Part shown: one piece after another, positions 48,545-58,964 of the stretch
Layout: each line of letters opens with the position of its first letter
Numbering within the stretch: the first letter of the stretch is position 1
Assembly: GCA_030220185.1 (NCBI GenBank)
Contig: JASPKZ010007286.1
Location: 248,001 to 312,000 of the forward strand
Source: Diploptera punctata
Taxonomy: Eukaryota > Arthropoda > Insecta > Blattodea > Blaberidae
Reading direction: 5' to 3'
Length of the DNA: 64,000 nt
Made by a program: the position numbers and the translations under genes
Notes under the pieces: model-generated
What the model was told of the DNA's origin: nothing
Database searches by the model: none
What the model saw: only the letters and a program-made list of their open reading frames with translations

Positions 48545-49300
48545 ATTCTCTTCTTCTTCGTCAGGCTCTACGACTTCCAGTGGAATGTCTTGGCCTTCTC
48601 AACCAGTTTATGCCACTTCTTCCTATCTTGTGCAGTAGATTTCAAATAAAAAATCCCCATCTCTCTCAAATCTTCAATTACGTCATCTTCCCATCGATCC
48701 TTGGGTCTTCCCCTTGGTCTTGTTCCCTGTGGCTTCCAATTCAATATATCATTCGGTAATCTTCCCTTTGGCATTCTTAGTGTATGCCCAAACCATTGTA
48801 ATCTTTTGGATTTGATGAAACTAACTATATTTTCTTTATTATTCTTGAGGTATAATTCGTCATTCCTTCTCAACCTCCAATTTCCATTTTCCTTTACTGG
48901 ACCTAGCACTCTTCTAAATATTTTCCTCTCAAATGTTAATAGTCTTAATCCTTTCTCAAAGTTAAAATTGGGAAACACATTATGAGGTTCTTAATTAATA
49001 AATTAATGAGTCATTTTAACATCTTACCTCATATTTCATGTTTTTTCAAACACGGTAACTATAGTTTTCAAATGATCTTGTCATTCATTTTCAACCGCCA
49101 TTATGACCGTGTTTGAAAAACATGAAATATGAGGTAAGATGTTAAAATGACTCATTAATTTATTAGTCTTAATCCTCTCAAATGTTAATAGTCTTAATTT
49201 ATCTGCTTCTTTTAGTACCCAGGTTTCAGCTCCATAACATACGATTGGTCTTATAATTGCTGTATATAATTTGAATTTAACATATATTAGTGTCTACAAT
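48545..49300 (-). pseudogene. LINE C-terminus split by a PLE hairpin
   Basis: Reads LLTFERKIFRRVLGPVKENG, NWRLRRNDELYLKNNKENIV, SFIKSKRLQWFGHTLRMPKG and GTRPRGRPKDRWEDDVIEDL, then AQDRKKWHKLVEKAKTFHWK. Upstream codons at 49198-49260 (YGAETWVLKEADK) complete the thumb. The insertion at 48950-49173 separates the two parts. Confidence 0.82.
48950..49173. mobile_element. PLE hairpin-plus-tail insertion with about 25-bp duplication
   Basis: CCTCTCAAATGTTAATAGTC followed by TTAAT occurs at 48925-48949 and again at 49174-49198. Inside, GGGAAACACATTATGAGGTT is the tail. It is followed by inverted arms AAATTAATGAGTCATTTTAA with CATCTTACCTCATATTTCATG and mirror, around a 60-bp loop. Confidence 0.75.
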
Positions 49301-49532
49301 TATTGCATTAATAATTTAAATGGAATGCATTTAAACAAGTACTGGTAAGACTGGTTATGTTATACATATATAAACAGCCTATCTGACAAGAAATGACATG
49401 AAAACCAAGTTGATAGTGTCAATAACATACTTGGAAAACCTTGTATTACTGTATAATGTAAATCACGAACATTTAACAATGTCTAAAACATAACAAGGTC
49501 TTTCCCAGAAAGTTTCAAACCGTCAAGAGCAA

Positions 49533-50050
49533 TTGGACATCTCATTTAGGCCTTCCCCAGTAAAAATCCAACAAAATCCATTTGATCAATTTCAAATAGA
49601 ATACTCTATAAATCTTACAGAATATCAAAAGAGAAACTTCGAACGACATTCTCTACTATCTGCTGATTTAGAAACAATCTTCACACATTACCCAAAGATT
49701 AATTGGCTGCATGTCTAAAATGATGGCTGCAGTTGAAAAAAAAAATGGATCTGCAGAAGCTGGAAAATACTGCTACCTCTTCTGTTTCTGCAGAACCCTA
49801 CAAAGAAATCATGCCCCATTTGACAGAGAAAAAAGACCTATACTTATTGGGTTAAGACAACTACTGATACTACAGTTTTTGCAAATTTTGAAATATTATG
49901 TGACTTGCAGGCAGCGATATCTGCTATAGCTAATAATGTGACCACACCAACATGTACTGACATACTAAATTGTAGAGAAATGATAAAGAAATTACTTGGC
50001 CCACGAAAACTAGTAGTTCAATAGACTCAACTGCACTTCTACTAGCGCTT
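49533..50050 (+). other. Degenerate uncharacterised coding remnant
   Basis: Frames read NPFDQFQIEYSINLTEYQKR, NFERHSLLSADLETIFTHYP, then after shifts FANFEILCDLQAAISAIANN and ILNCREMIKKLLGPRKL. No domain is recognised. Likely transposon-derived given broken frames and location. Confidence 0.25.
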
Positions 50051-50544
50051 GATTTTCAGTTATATTGTTGTAAACTATACCTCATCTTCTGTATTTACTA
50101 ACATTATTTAATATTTTAAACTTTTTGAAACAATTTTTATAACATTATTAGACAATTTTGAAGTATTTATTTAAATATGCAAATCACAATATTATCACAC
50201 TGTTAGACAATATTGTGATTCTAACTGCTATTTTCTCCACAGATTATATTACTTGATATGATTTTTCTATCGCTGTTTTGGGTTATCGCTGGTTGGATTA
50301 GCGTTAGGGAGTGATAAGTAAGTCTACACCCTTTTTTAATAAACGTTTGGTAATTTTAATATTATTAATATATTTTATAACATAGATTTGGGGATTTATT
50401 GAAAATATTGGTCATTTAAATTTCGTAGCGACGGATAGTAATCGAGGGTGATAATTGATATGTGGGTTATCAGTGGCTCTATAAACTCTATGCACACTGT
50501 TGTTCTATAGGACTTTGAAGATATATCAGGTAAATTAAAGTGAT

Positions 50545-50665
50545 GAATCTCCAAATATACACTCTGACTGGGGTTTGAACCCAGGACCTTTGGTTTTCTA
50601 TGCCAATTCTTACCAACTGAGCTATCTGAGCATTCTAATCTAAACACAAATTTTTCTTCTATTTG
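50545..50665 (-). mobile_element. tRNA-cored unit, truncated
   Basis: The minus body has TAGAATGCTCAGATAGCTCA, GTTGGTAAGAATTGGCATAG, AAAACCAAAGGTCCTGGGTT and CAAACCCCAGTC. One arm, CACAAATTTTTCTTCTATTTGC, remains. Close to the 14306-type body. Confidence 0.6.
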
Positions 50666-50809
50666 CAAATTCCAAAATACTTTTTAAGAAATGGATGTTC
50701 ACTCACTTAATTTTGTTAGGTTCTGAAGGGACAAGTTACTGTACACCATATTAGTTTATTAAATAATATGTATATAATTTATTTTGTTAGGTTATGAAAG
50801 GGTAGGTTC

Positions 50810-51490
50810 ATCATCATCTTAAGGCACGACAACTTCAAAGGTGAAAGTTTTGGCCTTCTCAACAATCCTCCTCCATGCCAATCTGTCTCTTGCCATATTC
50901 AAACTAGTCACTTTCATTTTCCTTAGATCGTTCATTGTGTCATCCTCCCATCTGATCTTCCAACAGCTCCGCCTCCTATAGGTTTCCATTTGTAGAGTTT
51001 TTTGACCAGTCTCTGATCATCCATTCTTATCAAATGTCCAAGCCAACCAATTCTGAGAGATCTTATATGGTTTACTATATTCTGATTTTTGACTAATTTG
51101 TTTAGTTAATTATTTGTTTTGATTCTCCAACAGTTACAATTCCTCTATTTGGTCCAAATATTCTTCTTAAAATTTTTCTTTCAAAAATTAGTAATTTCTG
51201 TTTTATTGTTTCTTTTAGGACCCAAGTTTCACAAGCACATGTAACTACTGGTCTAACGAGTGTTTTGTATAACCTTATTTTTGCAGTTTTTTATATTAAT
51301 TTGCTTTTAAATAAGGTTCTATTTGCAAAATAAGCTTTATTTCCATTTACCGATCTTTCTTTAATTTCCTCTTCTAATGTATTATGTCCATTTACTTTGA
51401 TACCTAAGTATTTAAATGATTCTACTGTGTTAAATTGCATGTCATCATTTTTTAGATTTTCCGATTTTCTATTGTGATTACTACATTAGG
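50810..51490 (-). pseudogene. LINE C-terminus (23478-24055 family), longer copy
   Basis: From the 51490 side: FKYLGIKVNGHNTLEEEIKE, RTLFKSKLI, YKTLVRPVVTCACETWVLKE (Tyr-Gly changed to Cys-Ala), LLIFERKILRRIFGPNRGI, IRMDDQRLVKKLYKWKP and VTSLNMARDRLAWRRIVEKA. A small deletion removes VGRPK. It ends with CACCTTTGAAGTTGTCGTGC. Confidence 0.78.
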
Positions 51491-51491
51491 T

Positions 51492-52040
51492 TATTGTACA
51501 TTAATTTCTTAAAAACATGTTTGGGAATTTATTGCAAAGGTTGGTCATACTGATTTCACAAATATGTGGTTCCATCTGGTAACAATTCCATAAACATTTG
51601 CACATGCACGCTGCTAATCTGTAGAACTTAAACAATTTAATTGAATGAGTTTTTCCGAGTTCAAGACTTATAAATACGAGTTTAGTGCAGCATATTAATG
51701 CTTTTGGGTAGGTCAAATCAGATTACATAAACAAATGGTTACTAACCGAAGAGATGCAGACAACTAAAATGTAATTTTATTATGTTTAGAGAATAATCTG
51801 TATTGTTGAGAAAACAAAAAACATATATCTAACCTTTATGGAATGTCTATTTGTGTAAAAGGTTATCATTGTATAAACAAAATAATATAAGTTATTAAAT
51901 AGTAACTTTTCAATGATACATTTATAAATCATAGAACATCTATAAAAAGCTGAATTGAAAATATAACAACACAGAGATCAACAAAACAATGAAATCAACA
52001 GGTGCAACGTTCGCATAAAATATAACTCAAGTTTTACATT
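51492..52040. other. Start of intron 1, nothing recognised
   Basis: No repeat family or exon is recognised between the LINE and exon 1. This is among the least repeat-like stretches in the window. Confidence 0.4.
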
Positions 52041-52042
52041 AC

Positions 52043-52141
52043 CTCATCCCATTTGATGAACTTCTCCCCATCCTGCATACACTTGGGCACCTCCACAGGC
52101 TTCAGCTGTACCACATGAGCGGTATTTTTTGTGCCAGCCAT
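52043..52141 (-). CDS. Plc21C: PLC-beta exon 1 (first coding exon)
   Basis: Thirty-three codons from ATG (52141-52139) to a GATGAG/GTAATG donor whose GT lies at 52042-52041. The peptide opens MAGTKNTAHVVQLKPVEVPK and ends EKFIKWDE. The QLKPV and KFIKWDE pieces are the conserved lead-in to the PLC-beta PH domain. The start is chosen because A at -3 and G at +4 give a good insect context, and because the phase-0 end joins exon 2 (DSGVGTPV) exactly as in the family. The following intron is about 27.7 kb, the largest in the gene and dense with transposons. A CTTCCCCCAG acceptor-like site at 52160-52161 suggests that an untranslated exon may lie further upstream. Confidence 0.93.
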
Positions 52142-52260
52142 GCTAATACCAAGCACACACTGGGGGAAGATGTGCTTTTATTGCCACATTATAATATATT
52201 AACTTTTTAATATTCTTCTCTGTCAGTCCACATCATAAATCCAGTTTTTTAGGATAAGGA
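52142..52260 (-). promoter_or_regulatory. Upstream of PLC-beta ATG: 5' UTR with possible splice acceptor
   Basis: Reading the minus strand, a pyrimidine run ending CTTCCCCCAG (AG at 52161-52160) stands 18 bp before the ATG. This looks like a 3' splice site, implying a non-coding first exon further upstream. No TATA box or initiator can be assigned with confidence. A transcript would decide it. Confidence 0.3.
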
Positions 52261-52261
52261 T

Positions 52262-53275
52262 GTCCTGGAACACCGAGCTAACGCAGCGGTCTGTTCATAG
52301 GCCTACATTTCTAACTCATCTTGGATGTCACTAGGAATGGACAATTTTCGAAACTGTAACATAATGGAATGGTACAGCTACATTAAAACTTTTAAGATAA
52401 TTAAATTTGCTACCTATGGTTTTTAAATCCGAATTCAAACGTCAAACAGAAATGACAATCACTCCTAAATACTTAGGAAAACATCTGCCCTTCCACCAAT
52501 CACCGTGAACGGAAACAGTGTAGACGATTCCAATTCACATCCGGCAACCATTGATGTGCAAGAAATAAAATTAAAGAATAAAATAATTACAAAATACACT
52601 CACTGTCATTTAAATCTATTTTTTACCGATGAATTATACTTTAGCGAATATAATACCACACTATGCTGTGCACTAGGTTAAATACGCCCAACATCTTATG
52701 CAAGTGAAACTCCCATAAGAATGTGCAAGGTTTAATTCATGGCGCTAAATTCAAAACTGACTAAATAAATGTCAATTTTCTTTAAACAAAATACAATCTT
52801 CCCAGATAAATCACGAGCAGCATTTAATATCAAAAAATCAAATAGTTATTTTTATAGATACATTGCCCTAAGGGAAAGCTTTTCTTATAAGTTAAATTTT
52901 AAAGCATTTTGATTTTTTCAGTGCAATAAAACAGATTCTGCTCATACAGTATGCTGATTTTAAGTAGTATGATGCCCATGTACTAGATCAAACGTTTGGT
53001 GACTCGGCTACATCATTTATGCATAGCTTAATAATTTAATTAAAAGCGTTTCTAACCCATAAATATTAAAATATTAATCATTTTTATCATAAGGTGTCAA
53101 TAAATTATTGCATTAAAGCTAATAAATTATTTTCCTTTTCCATTGAAGACTAAACACCCCATTTAAAAATCTATCACTGACCTTCCTACCATGCAAGACA
53201 AATGTTATAATTTTGAGCTATTTTAATTTAAAACCTTAGGTGTTAGAAAATCTATTTTCTTATAATTTTCCTATT
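52262..53275. other. Upstream of the PLC-beta ATG, no recognised feature
   Basis: About 1 kb without identifiable transposon, SINE or ORF. It probably contains the untranslated first exon and promoter, but no core element can be pinned down. Confidence 0.35.
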
Positions 53276-53285
53276 CTAAGTAATT

Positions 53286-53420
53286 TCTTCTTCTTCATCC
53301 AACCAAGTCTTAGGCCTATTATGACCTCACTGATGAATTCTGTATCCAGCGTTTCCTTGGACGGCCCAGAGAACTCTTTCTCGTTGGACAATAATGAAAG
53401 AATGGCCTTGGGAACTCTAT
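53286..53420 (-). repeat. LINE 3'-end fragment
   Basis: CTTCTTCTTCATCCAACCAAG..., CCTTGGACGGCCCAGAGAAC resemble the GGCCGTCC...GAAGAA end of the 9244-9790 family, more diverged. Confidence 0.4.
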
Positions 53421-53427
53421 CTGAACA

Positions 53428-54545
53428 CTTCTTCTTCCTTCCAAGTATTAAGCCAAGGCCTGTTACGATCCTATAGAAAATTTTCCCTCCAGCATTTTAT
53501 AGGACGGCCCAGAGATCTTCGTCCTCTTGGTATATAATTATAAACAGCTTTGGGGATCCGATATGAACTCATTCTTTCAAGATGATGTTTCCAATTTAGT
53601 TGTTACTGTTTAATATATTCCAAAATTGGCATAGACTTCAATTCTTTTAAGATATTGGTGTTCCTTTTCCGATCCCATCTGGTGTAACCCGCTATTCTGC
53701 ACATGAATCTCATTTCACAAGCCGTTATTCTGCTTTCATGTTGTCTTTTAGTGTCCATGCTTCACTACCATAGGTCAACACTGGTCTAGCCAAAGGGTCA
53801 TATAAACGTAATCTGGTGTTTTTTTGTACAAGAGATGGTTTCATAACTTGATTAATAATTCCCAAACTTTTATTATAACTAGTAATTTTTTCAGGGATAT
53901 CCTTTTCATCCCATATAGAAAGATAATATCCAAGATATATAAATTGATTAGACCTCTCTAAAATTTTATTCTGAAGACAGATTTTACTTTGTATGGGGTC
54001 CTTCCCATGAAATGCCATAATTTTAGTTCTGTTAATTGATATTTCCATATTAAATTTGGCAGCTATTTTTTCTTCTTCTTCACTTCACGGGCTAGGCAAA
54101 TTGCCTGTTCTGCCTCACAGTTGTTCTGTCCATCTTTTCACTGGCCTTCCTACATTCCTTGAACCTCTTGGCTTGTAGTTGAATGCTGCTGTTGGTAATC
54201 TTGTTACATTCATTCTTTCCACATGTGTAAACCATTTCTCTCTACATTCTCTGATTTTCACAGCTATTTTTTTAAAATTATAAATTGATCGTTGCAAATA
54301 ATTTTCAGAAAGTGCCAGAAGAGCTAAATCATCTGCAAAAGGAATAGCATCGAGTTTGAGGTTCCTATTGATGGGTATATATCCCCATTGTGTTTTCCTC
54401 CATTAATTTATTATTCTATTCATGTATATAATGAAAAGCACTGGTGAAAGTCTACATCCCTGTCTTACTCCAGTGCTGATCTTTTTCCAAGAAGATAGTT
54501 TACCATTTTGTTTAACAGAGATTCCATTATCTTTATAGATTAAGG
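53428..54545 (-). pseudogene. LINE RT and C-terminus (9244-9790 family) with nested LINE
   Basis: From 54545 down: degenerate motif B (LSPVLF.IYMNRIINKW-like codons near 54400-54480), a FADDLALLALSEN-like stretch near 54310-54340, QRSIYNFKKIA, then (after the insertion 54072-54260) FNMEISINRTKIMAFHGKDP, FIYLGYYLSIWDEKDIPEKI and RPVLTYGSEAWTLKDNMKAE. After a one-base shift follow MRFMCRIAGYTRWDRKRNTN and SSYRIPKAVYNYIPRG, then the 3' UTR and GAAGAA tail. Confidence 0.82.
54072..54260 (-). pseudogene. Short LINE insertion with 12-bp duplication
   Basis: Flanked by CAGCTATTTTTT at 54060-54071 and 54261-54272. Reads IRECREKWFTHVERMNVTRL, PTAAFNYKPRGSRNVGRPVK and RWTEQL, ending in a (GAA)n tail (CTTCTTCTTC on plus). 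It is a 189-bp 5'-truncated copy of the 44583-44975 family inside another LINE. Confidence 0.88.
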
Positions 54546-54549
54546 TAGA

Positions 54550-54990
54550 ATATTTTTATCACTCACCTCATATTGTTGTTATTTGATTATATACTAGTTT
54601 CGGAACATAGTTTCTGTTCCATCCTCAGTATCGTCACGACCGTTGTTCTGTCGTCTTGAAGAGCTGTCCTTCTCTCCTTCCATTGGCTGACTGAAAAACC
54701 TCGAAATCAGGTCATTCTCACAGGGAATTTCAAAGTTCATTAATTTCTTCTTTTCGCTCTTTTGAATGTAGATCTTTTCCCAAACAGTTAGTTCTTTCGG
54801 TTTTTCTATTTGTTTTAATAATTTAGCTTCTTTTCTCGATAAGATGTTTTTCAGACCATGCATGGGCAGCCACTGCAGATTTTTCTACTTCCCCTTTCTT
54901 GACATTCCTGAGATGTTCTTTCACTCTAGTTTTCAAATTTCTTTTAGTTTTTCCATTTGATTTGATAAATCCCTGATTTGTTTTCTTCTT
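54550..54990 (-). pseudogene. Penelope-like element GIY-YIG tail and 3' end
   Basis: From 54990: degenerate KTKRNLKTRVKEHLRNVKKG-type frame, then SAVAAHAWS; after a shift the open part reads LSRKEAKLLKQIEKPKELTV, WEKIYIQKSEKKKLMNFEIP and CENDLISRFFSQPMEGEKDS, ending DDTEDGTETMFRN. The DNA then shows GAGGATGGAACAGAAACTAT and AATATGAGGTGAGTGATAAA, the family 3' end. No reverse transcriptase remains, and the inverted arm is absent here. Confidence 0.78.
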
Positions 54991-54994
54991 TAAC

Positions 54995-55330
54995 TTTCTC
55001 ATTCTTATTAGGTCTAATCAGTCTACTGATGCTGTAGTCATTTTTGGGTGCTAACCTTATGTTATAGATATTAGTAATCTATCTGAATTCATTCGTCACA
55101 AATGAATCATCCAGTAATTTCAGTTAGATAATACAGAGTAAAGATTAATATGTCTGACCAAATTCCTAGAAGAATCTGGTTTGCTTCATGGCTACAATAA
55201 AAATTGTTAACTACACTGTATGGTCCAGGAAAGCAGGTCCATTTAGCTCCAGTGCTGAGGTTAATGTCAACTTAATCACTGCACTAATGATCTGCTTGAA
55301 TGATAATATTGTTTAGTGTACATTTAGTCT
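54995..55330. other. No recognised feature
   Basis: Possibly more of the degenerate PLE upstream part (LRMRKLKKKTNQG-like minus codons at 54965-55010), otherwise nothing. Confidence 0.3.
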
Positions 55331-55336
55331 CATACT

Positions 55337-55622
55337 GTAGCCAGATGGTATAAGGCATGGTGCCTTGGTGCAGAGCTTCCACTAGTTCGATTCCTCACAG
55401 GAGAAAAAATTTCCTCATTGGATTTTGGCCAATATGGGACTGGTGTCCATTTACCATTGTGACGAATTTCGTAGCTACAATAAAAAGTGATTCCAGGTTG
55501 AGAAAAACAGCTATAACGGCTGGGGATCCAACATGCTGACCACATGTCACACCTACACTGGCAGTTTAATTGCTCACCAGCAGGCCAAGGGCCAAGGGCC
55601 TTCTAGATGTCATGCTAGGGAG
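55337..55622 (+). repeat. SINE C copy, second subfamily
   Basis: Head GTAGCCAGATGGTATAAGGC and CTAGTTCGATTCCTC. Body GCCAATATGGGACTGGTGTC, AGCTATAACGGCTGGGGATC, CATGCTGACCACATGTCAC. Tail AAGGGCCTTCTAGATGTCAT, as in 47151-47465. Confidence 0.78.
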
Positions 55623-55764
55623 TTTTTTTTAGGGACCGGTATATTTAATTTTTCTAGATGTTTGAAATAAAAATATAAATTTCCAAAGATGTAGATAAAA
55701 AGAAACTCTTGTACATGAATAAATAGTAAATCTATCATTGAAAATATATAAAACTGTTATTTTT

Positions 55765-56215
55765 ACCAGTTATATTATATGGATGTGAAACATGGACTCT
55801 TACTTTAAGGGAGGAAAGGAGATTATGAGTATTTGAGAATAAAGTTCTTAGGAATTTTTTTGGACCAAAGAGAGATGGACAAGTGAATGGAGGATACTGC
55901 ATAACAGTGAACTACATGGTCTTTATAGGAATCCAGATATAATAAGAACAGTTAAGTCTCATAGACTGCGATGGGCAGGACATGTGGCATGAATGGGGGA
56001 GTGAAAGAAGTGCATGGACGCTTCTTGTAGGAAAATGCCCAGTTTGTAGACCAAGAATGAGATGGGAAAATAAAATTAACTTTAATTTGAGGGAATTAGA
56101 TTGTACAGGGAATGATTGGAAAACATTAGCTCAGGACAGGGATGTATGGGGAGCTTATGTGCATGCAGCCATGAACTTATGGGTTCGATAGTGCCAGTTA
56201 GTTATGGTATATTTA
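55765..56215 (+). pseudogene. RTE-like LINE C-terminus (Blattodea-type family)
   Basis: Frames read LPVILYGCETWTLTLREERR, then FENKVLRNFFGPKRDGQVNG, SHRLRWAGHVA-like codons, then open WTLLVGKCPVCRPRMRWENK, INFNLRELDCTGNDWKTLAQ and DRDVWGAYVHAAMNLWVR. YGCETWTLTLREE and NLRE.....DW..LAQDRD.W.AYV.AAMNLRV are typical of one widespread arthropod RTE-like family. Several stops and shifts. Confidence 0.82.
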
Positions 56216-56369
56216 TTGTTAAAAAACAATATTTAACAAATATTCACAAGAGTACATTACCTCTGAGATGATAATAATATAAACTAAGTAGTAAGGTCAG
56301 ATTTTTGCAATTTGAAAATTAAAAAAAAAGTTTAAATTTTCTTTTTCTTTCAACAAATACCTGGGTTAT

Positions 56370-56865
56370 GAAATTTCCTATTTTAAAAATGAAGATCTAT
56401 TTAACAAACTTAATAAATTTAATTATATATGTGGAACAATCAAAAGGATATTTAAAAGCACAAGAAAATAAACAAAACTAAAATTTTATAAAGTAGTGGC
56501 AGACCCCTTACTATTGTATGGTAGTGAAATTTGGGTTTTAACTAAAAGAGAAGAGAAGATCATAGAAGCAGCTGAAATGAGATTACTGAGAAGTGTGGCT
56601 GGTTGCAAACTTCTAGATAAGAGAAGAAGTGAAGATATTAGAAATGAGCTAAATATCTTTAAACTCTTAGAATAAAAGAATCTAGAAAAAATGGAAAGAA
56701 CATGTTCAAAGAATGGAAGATGATTGCATTCCCAAAATTATACTTAAATACAAACCAAAATGACGCAGGAATGTTGGTAGACCGAAGAAGAGATGGATCC
56801 AAGTATTGAATGAGAATCTATGAGATCGGAACAAGCCACATGGGCTTAATCCGTGATTGTTGATG
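56370..56865 (+). pseudogene. LINE C-terminus, degenerate
   Basis: Broken frames give YVEQSKGYLK, LYGSEIWVLTKREEKIIEAA, EMRLLRSVAGCKLLDKRRSE, DIRNELNIFKL, WKEHVQRMEDDCIPKIILKY and NVGRPKKRWIQVLNENL. It ends GGAACAAGCCACATGGGCTT and a GATGATGAT tail. Confidence 0.75.
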
Positions 56866-56886
56866 ATGATTTCAACAATATAATTA

Positions 56887-58299
56887 GGGAATTACAACGT
56901 ATATAAGAGAAAAATTTGCGTCTTGATCGTAACTCGCCTCGGTAGCTCAGTTGGTAGAGCATTTGGTCCGGCAAGCCAAAGGTCCCGGGTTCGAGTCTCG
57001 GTCTAGGCGAAAATTTTTCTCTTCAAATATAATTTATCTTTCATTGAGAAATGTTAAATTAATAATAAAAACATCAATAGAAGCCTTACTAGCTTTATAA
57101 AGTAATGTTAAATTCCTAATAAATGTCTTCTTAACAAAGAAGCCACCATTTGCAAAGATAGAAACAATGGTTTCAAAAGCATTTGGTGATAGCGAATTAC
57201 AACGTATATAAGAGAAAAATTTGCATCTAGATCGTAACTCGCCTCGGTAGCTCAGTTGGTAGAGCATTTGGTCCGGCAAGCCAAAGGTCCCGGGTTCGAG
57301 TCTCGGTCTAGGCGAAAATTTTTCTCTTCAAATATAATTTATCTTTCATTGAGAAATGTTAAATTAATAATAAAAACATCAATAGAAGCCTTACTAGCTT
57401 TATAAAGTAATGTTAAATTCCTAATAAATGTCTTCTTAACAAAGAAGCCACCATTTGCAAAGATAGAAACAATGGTTTCAAAAGCATTTGGTGATAGCGA
57501 ATTACAACGTATATAAGAGAAAAATTTGCATCTAGATCGTAACTCGCCTCAGTAGCTCAGTTGGTAGAGCATTTGGTCCGGCAAGCCAAAGGTCCCGGGT
57601 TCGAGTCTCGGTCTAGGCGAAAATTTTTCTCTTCAAATATAATTTATCTTTCATTGAGAAATGTTAAATTAATAATAAAAACATCAATAGAAGCCTTACT
57701 AGCTTTATAAAGTAATGTTAAATTCCTAATAAATGTCTTCTTAACAAAGAAGCCACCATTTGCAAAGATAGAAACAATGGTTTCAAAAGCATTTGGTGAT
57801 AGCGAATTACAACGTATATAAGAGAAAAATTTGCATCTAGATCGTAACTCGCCTCGGTAGCTCAGTTGGTAGAGCATTTGGTCCGGCAAGCCAAAGGTCC
57901 CGGGTTCGAGTCTCGGTCTAGGCGAAAATTTTTCTCTTCAAATATAATTTATCTTTCATTGAGAAATGTTAAATTAATAATAAAAACATCAATAGAAGCC
58001 TTACTAGCTTTATAAAGTAATGTTAAATTCCTAATAAATGTCTTCTTAACAAAGAAGCCACCATTTGCAAAGATAGAAACAATGGTTTCAAAAGCATTTG
58101 GTGATAGCGAATTACAACGTATATAAGAGAAAAATTTGCATCTAGATCGTAACTCGCCTCGGTAGCTCAGTTGGTAGAGCATTTGGCCCGGCAAGCCAAA
58201 GGTCCCGGGTTCGAGTCTCGGTCTAGGTGAAAATTTTTCTCTTCAAATATAATTTATCTTTCATTGAGAAATGTTAAATTAATAATAAAAACATCAATA
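56887..58299 (+). repeat. Tandem array of five 305-bp tRNA-cored units
   Basis: tRNA-like bodies start every 305 bp at 56935, 57240, 57545, 57850 and 58155 (75 nt each: CGCCTCGGTAGCTCAGTTGG, GCATTTGG.CCGGCAAGCCAA, CCCGGGTTCGAGTCTCGG, CTAGGCG). Each is framed by TATATAAGAGAAAAATTTGC and AAATTTTTCTCTTCAAATAT. The linker is ATGTTAAATTAATAATAAAA, GAAGCCTTACTAGCTTTATA, GTCTTCTTAACAAAGAAGCC. Copies differ at only a few positions (TTGATCG in copy 1, CTCAG for CTCGG in copy 3, TTGGCCCGG and CTAGGTG in copy 5), so amplification is recent. The GGCAAG change in the anticodon loop versus GGAAAG elsewhere argues against function as tRNA. Confidence 0.95.
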
Positions 58300-58494
58300 T
58301 AATTTTTTTTTTAATATTTTGAATTAAATTTTTTTTCGTTGTCCTTATCTACATTCAAATAACCAGAACGTGGTAACATATATTGGTGATTTTTTTAAAT
58401 TTGCAGAGTAAATATACGCCTATAATTAGGTTACATTTTGCTCTTCAAATTTAATTCATCTGTGAGAAGTGATGTCTAATATTAAAACAATAGA

Positions 58495-58800
58495 TTGGGC
58501 TCATGGGCTAGGTCAGCGTTTCTGACTACTGTTAATTAGGTCCCAAGTTCATGTTCCGGTCAAACCATAGGAATTTTTCCTTAAAGGGAATCATTCCTAT
58601 AGTTGCCCATGGTCTGGAATTTAGTTTAAGTTTAGGTTAAGAACTCTTGTGGCGCTGCATTATCATTTATCACCCATCACATCATCAGGGTAATGTAACT
58701 CTGCCTTTTAGACATCCCAACTTCAGAAGTGGGTTACAATTAAACCAGGAAGGAACACCAGAAATGTTGAAATGACAACCTGGGGCTCTGAATAAAAGAA
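58495..58800 (+). repeat. SINE F copy
   Basis: A weak tRNA-like head (GGGCTAGGTCAGCGTTTCTG; TCCCAAGTTCATGTTCCGGT), then TTCCTTAAAGGGAATCATTC, ATTATCATTTATCACCCATC, CATCCCAACTTCAGAAGTGG and GTTACAATTAAACCAGGAAG. The second half is shared with 61340-61510 and 62760-62965. Confidence 0.6.
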
Positions 58801-58964
58801 AATATTAAAACAACAAATATATTAGTGAACTAAATTTTTAAAAATTAAAATTAATTTTATGAGGCAGTATTAACATAATACACGTTGTGAGAAAAATATT
58901 AGTGTAAATCCCATACCTATCTGAATTGGATTGATAATGTCTTATAGCCTATATTTATAATATT

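Larger units (their letters stand above)
1094..52141 (-). other. Plc21C: Phospholipase C-beta gene span, 5' half (8 coding exons)
   Basis: Coding exons, in transcript order, are 52141-52043, 24343-24266, 17884-17678, 12591-12458, 10371-10287, 10204-10088, 4325-4153 and 1240-1094. All have AG acceptors and GT donors. Phases join 0/0/0/2/0/(2)/1/1, with exon 6 internally disrupted. The joined product runs from Met through a PH domain and EF-hand region to the start of the PI-PLC X domain. Known role of the family: Gq-activated hydrolysis of PIP2 to IP3 and diacylglycerol at the plasma membrane. The N-terminus (VVQLKPVEVP, then GEKFIKWDE) resembles PLCB1-3/Plc21C rather than norpA/PLCB4. Introns are about 27.7, 6.4, 5.1, 2.1, 0.08, 5.8 and 2.9 kb and are filled with transposable elements. 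The X-Y catalytic barrel, C2 domain and C-terminal coiled coil must lie beyond base 1. Confidence 0.93.

Noticed and set aside
57034..58194. Three near-identical 81-residue minus-strand frames (MPDQMLYQLSYRGELRS...)
   Set aside because: They are read-through of the 305-bp tandem array, including the antisense of the tRNA-like body; repetition comes from the DNA, not from coding selection.
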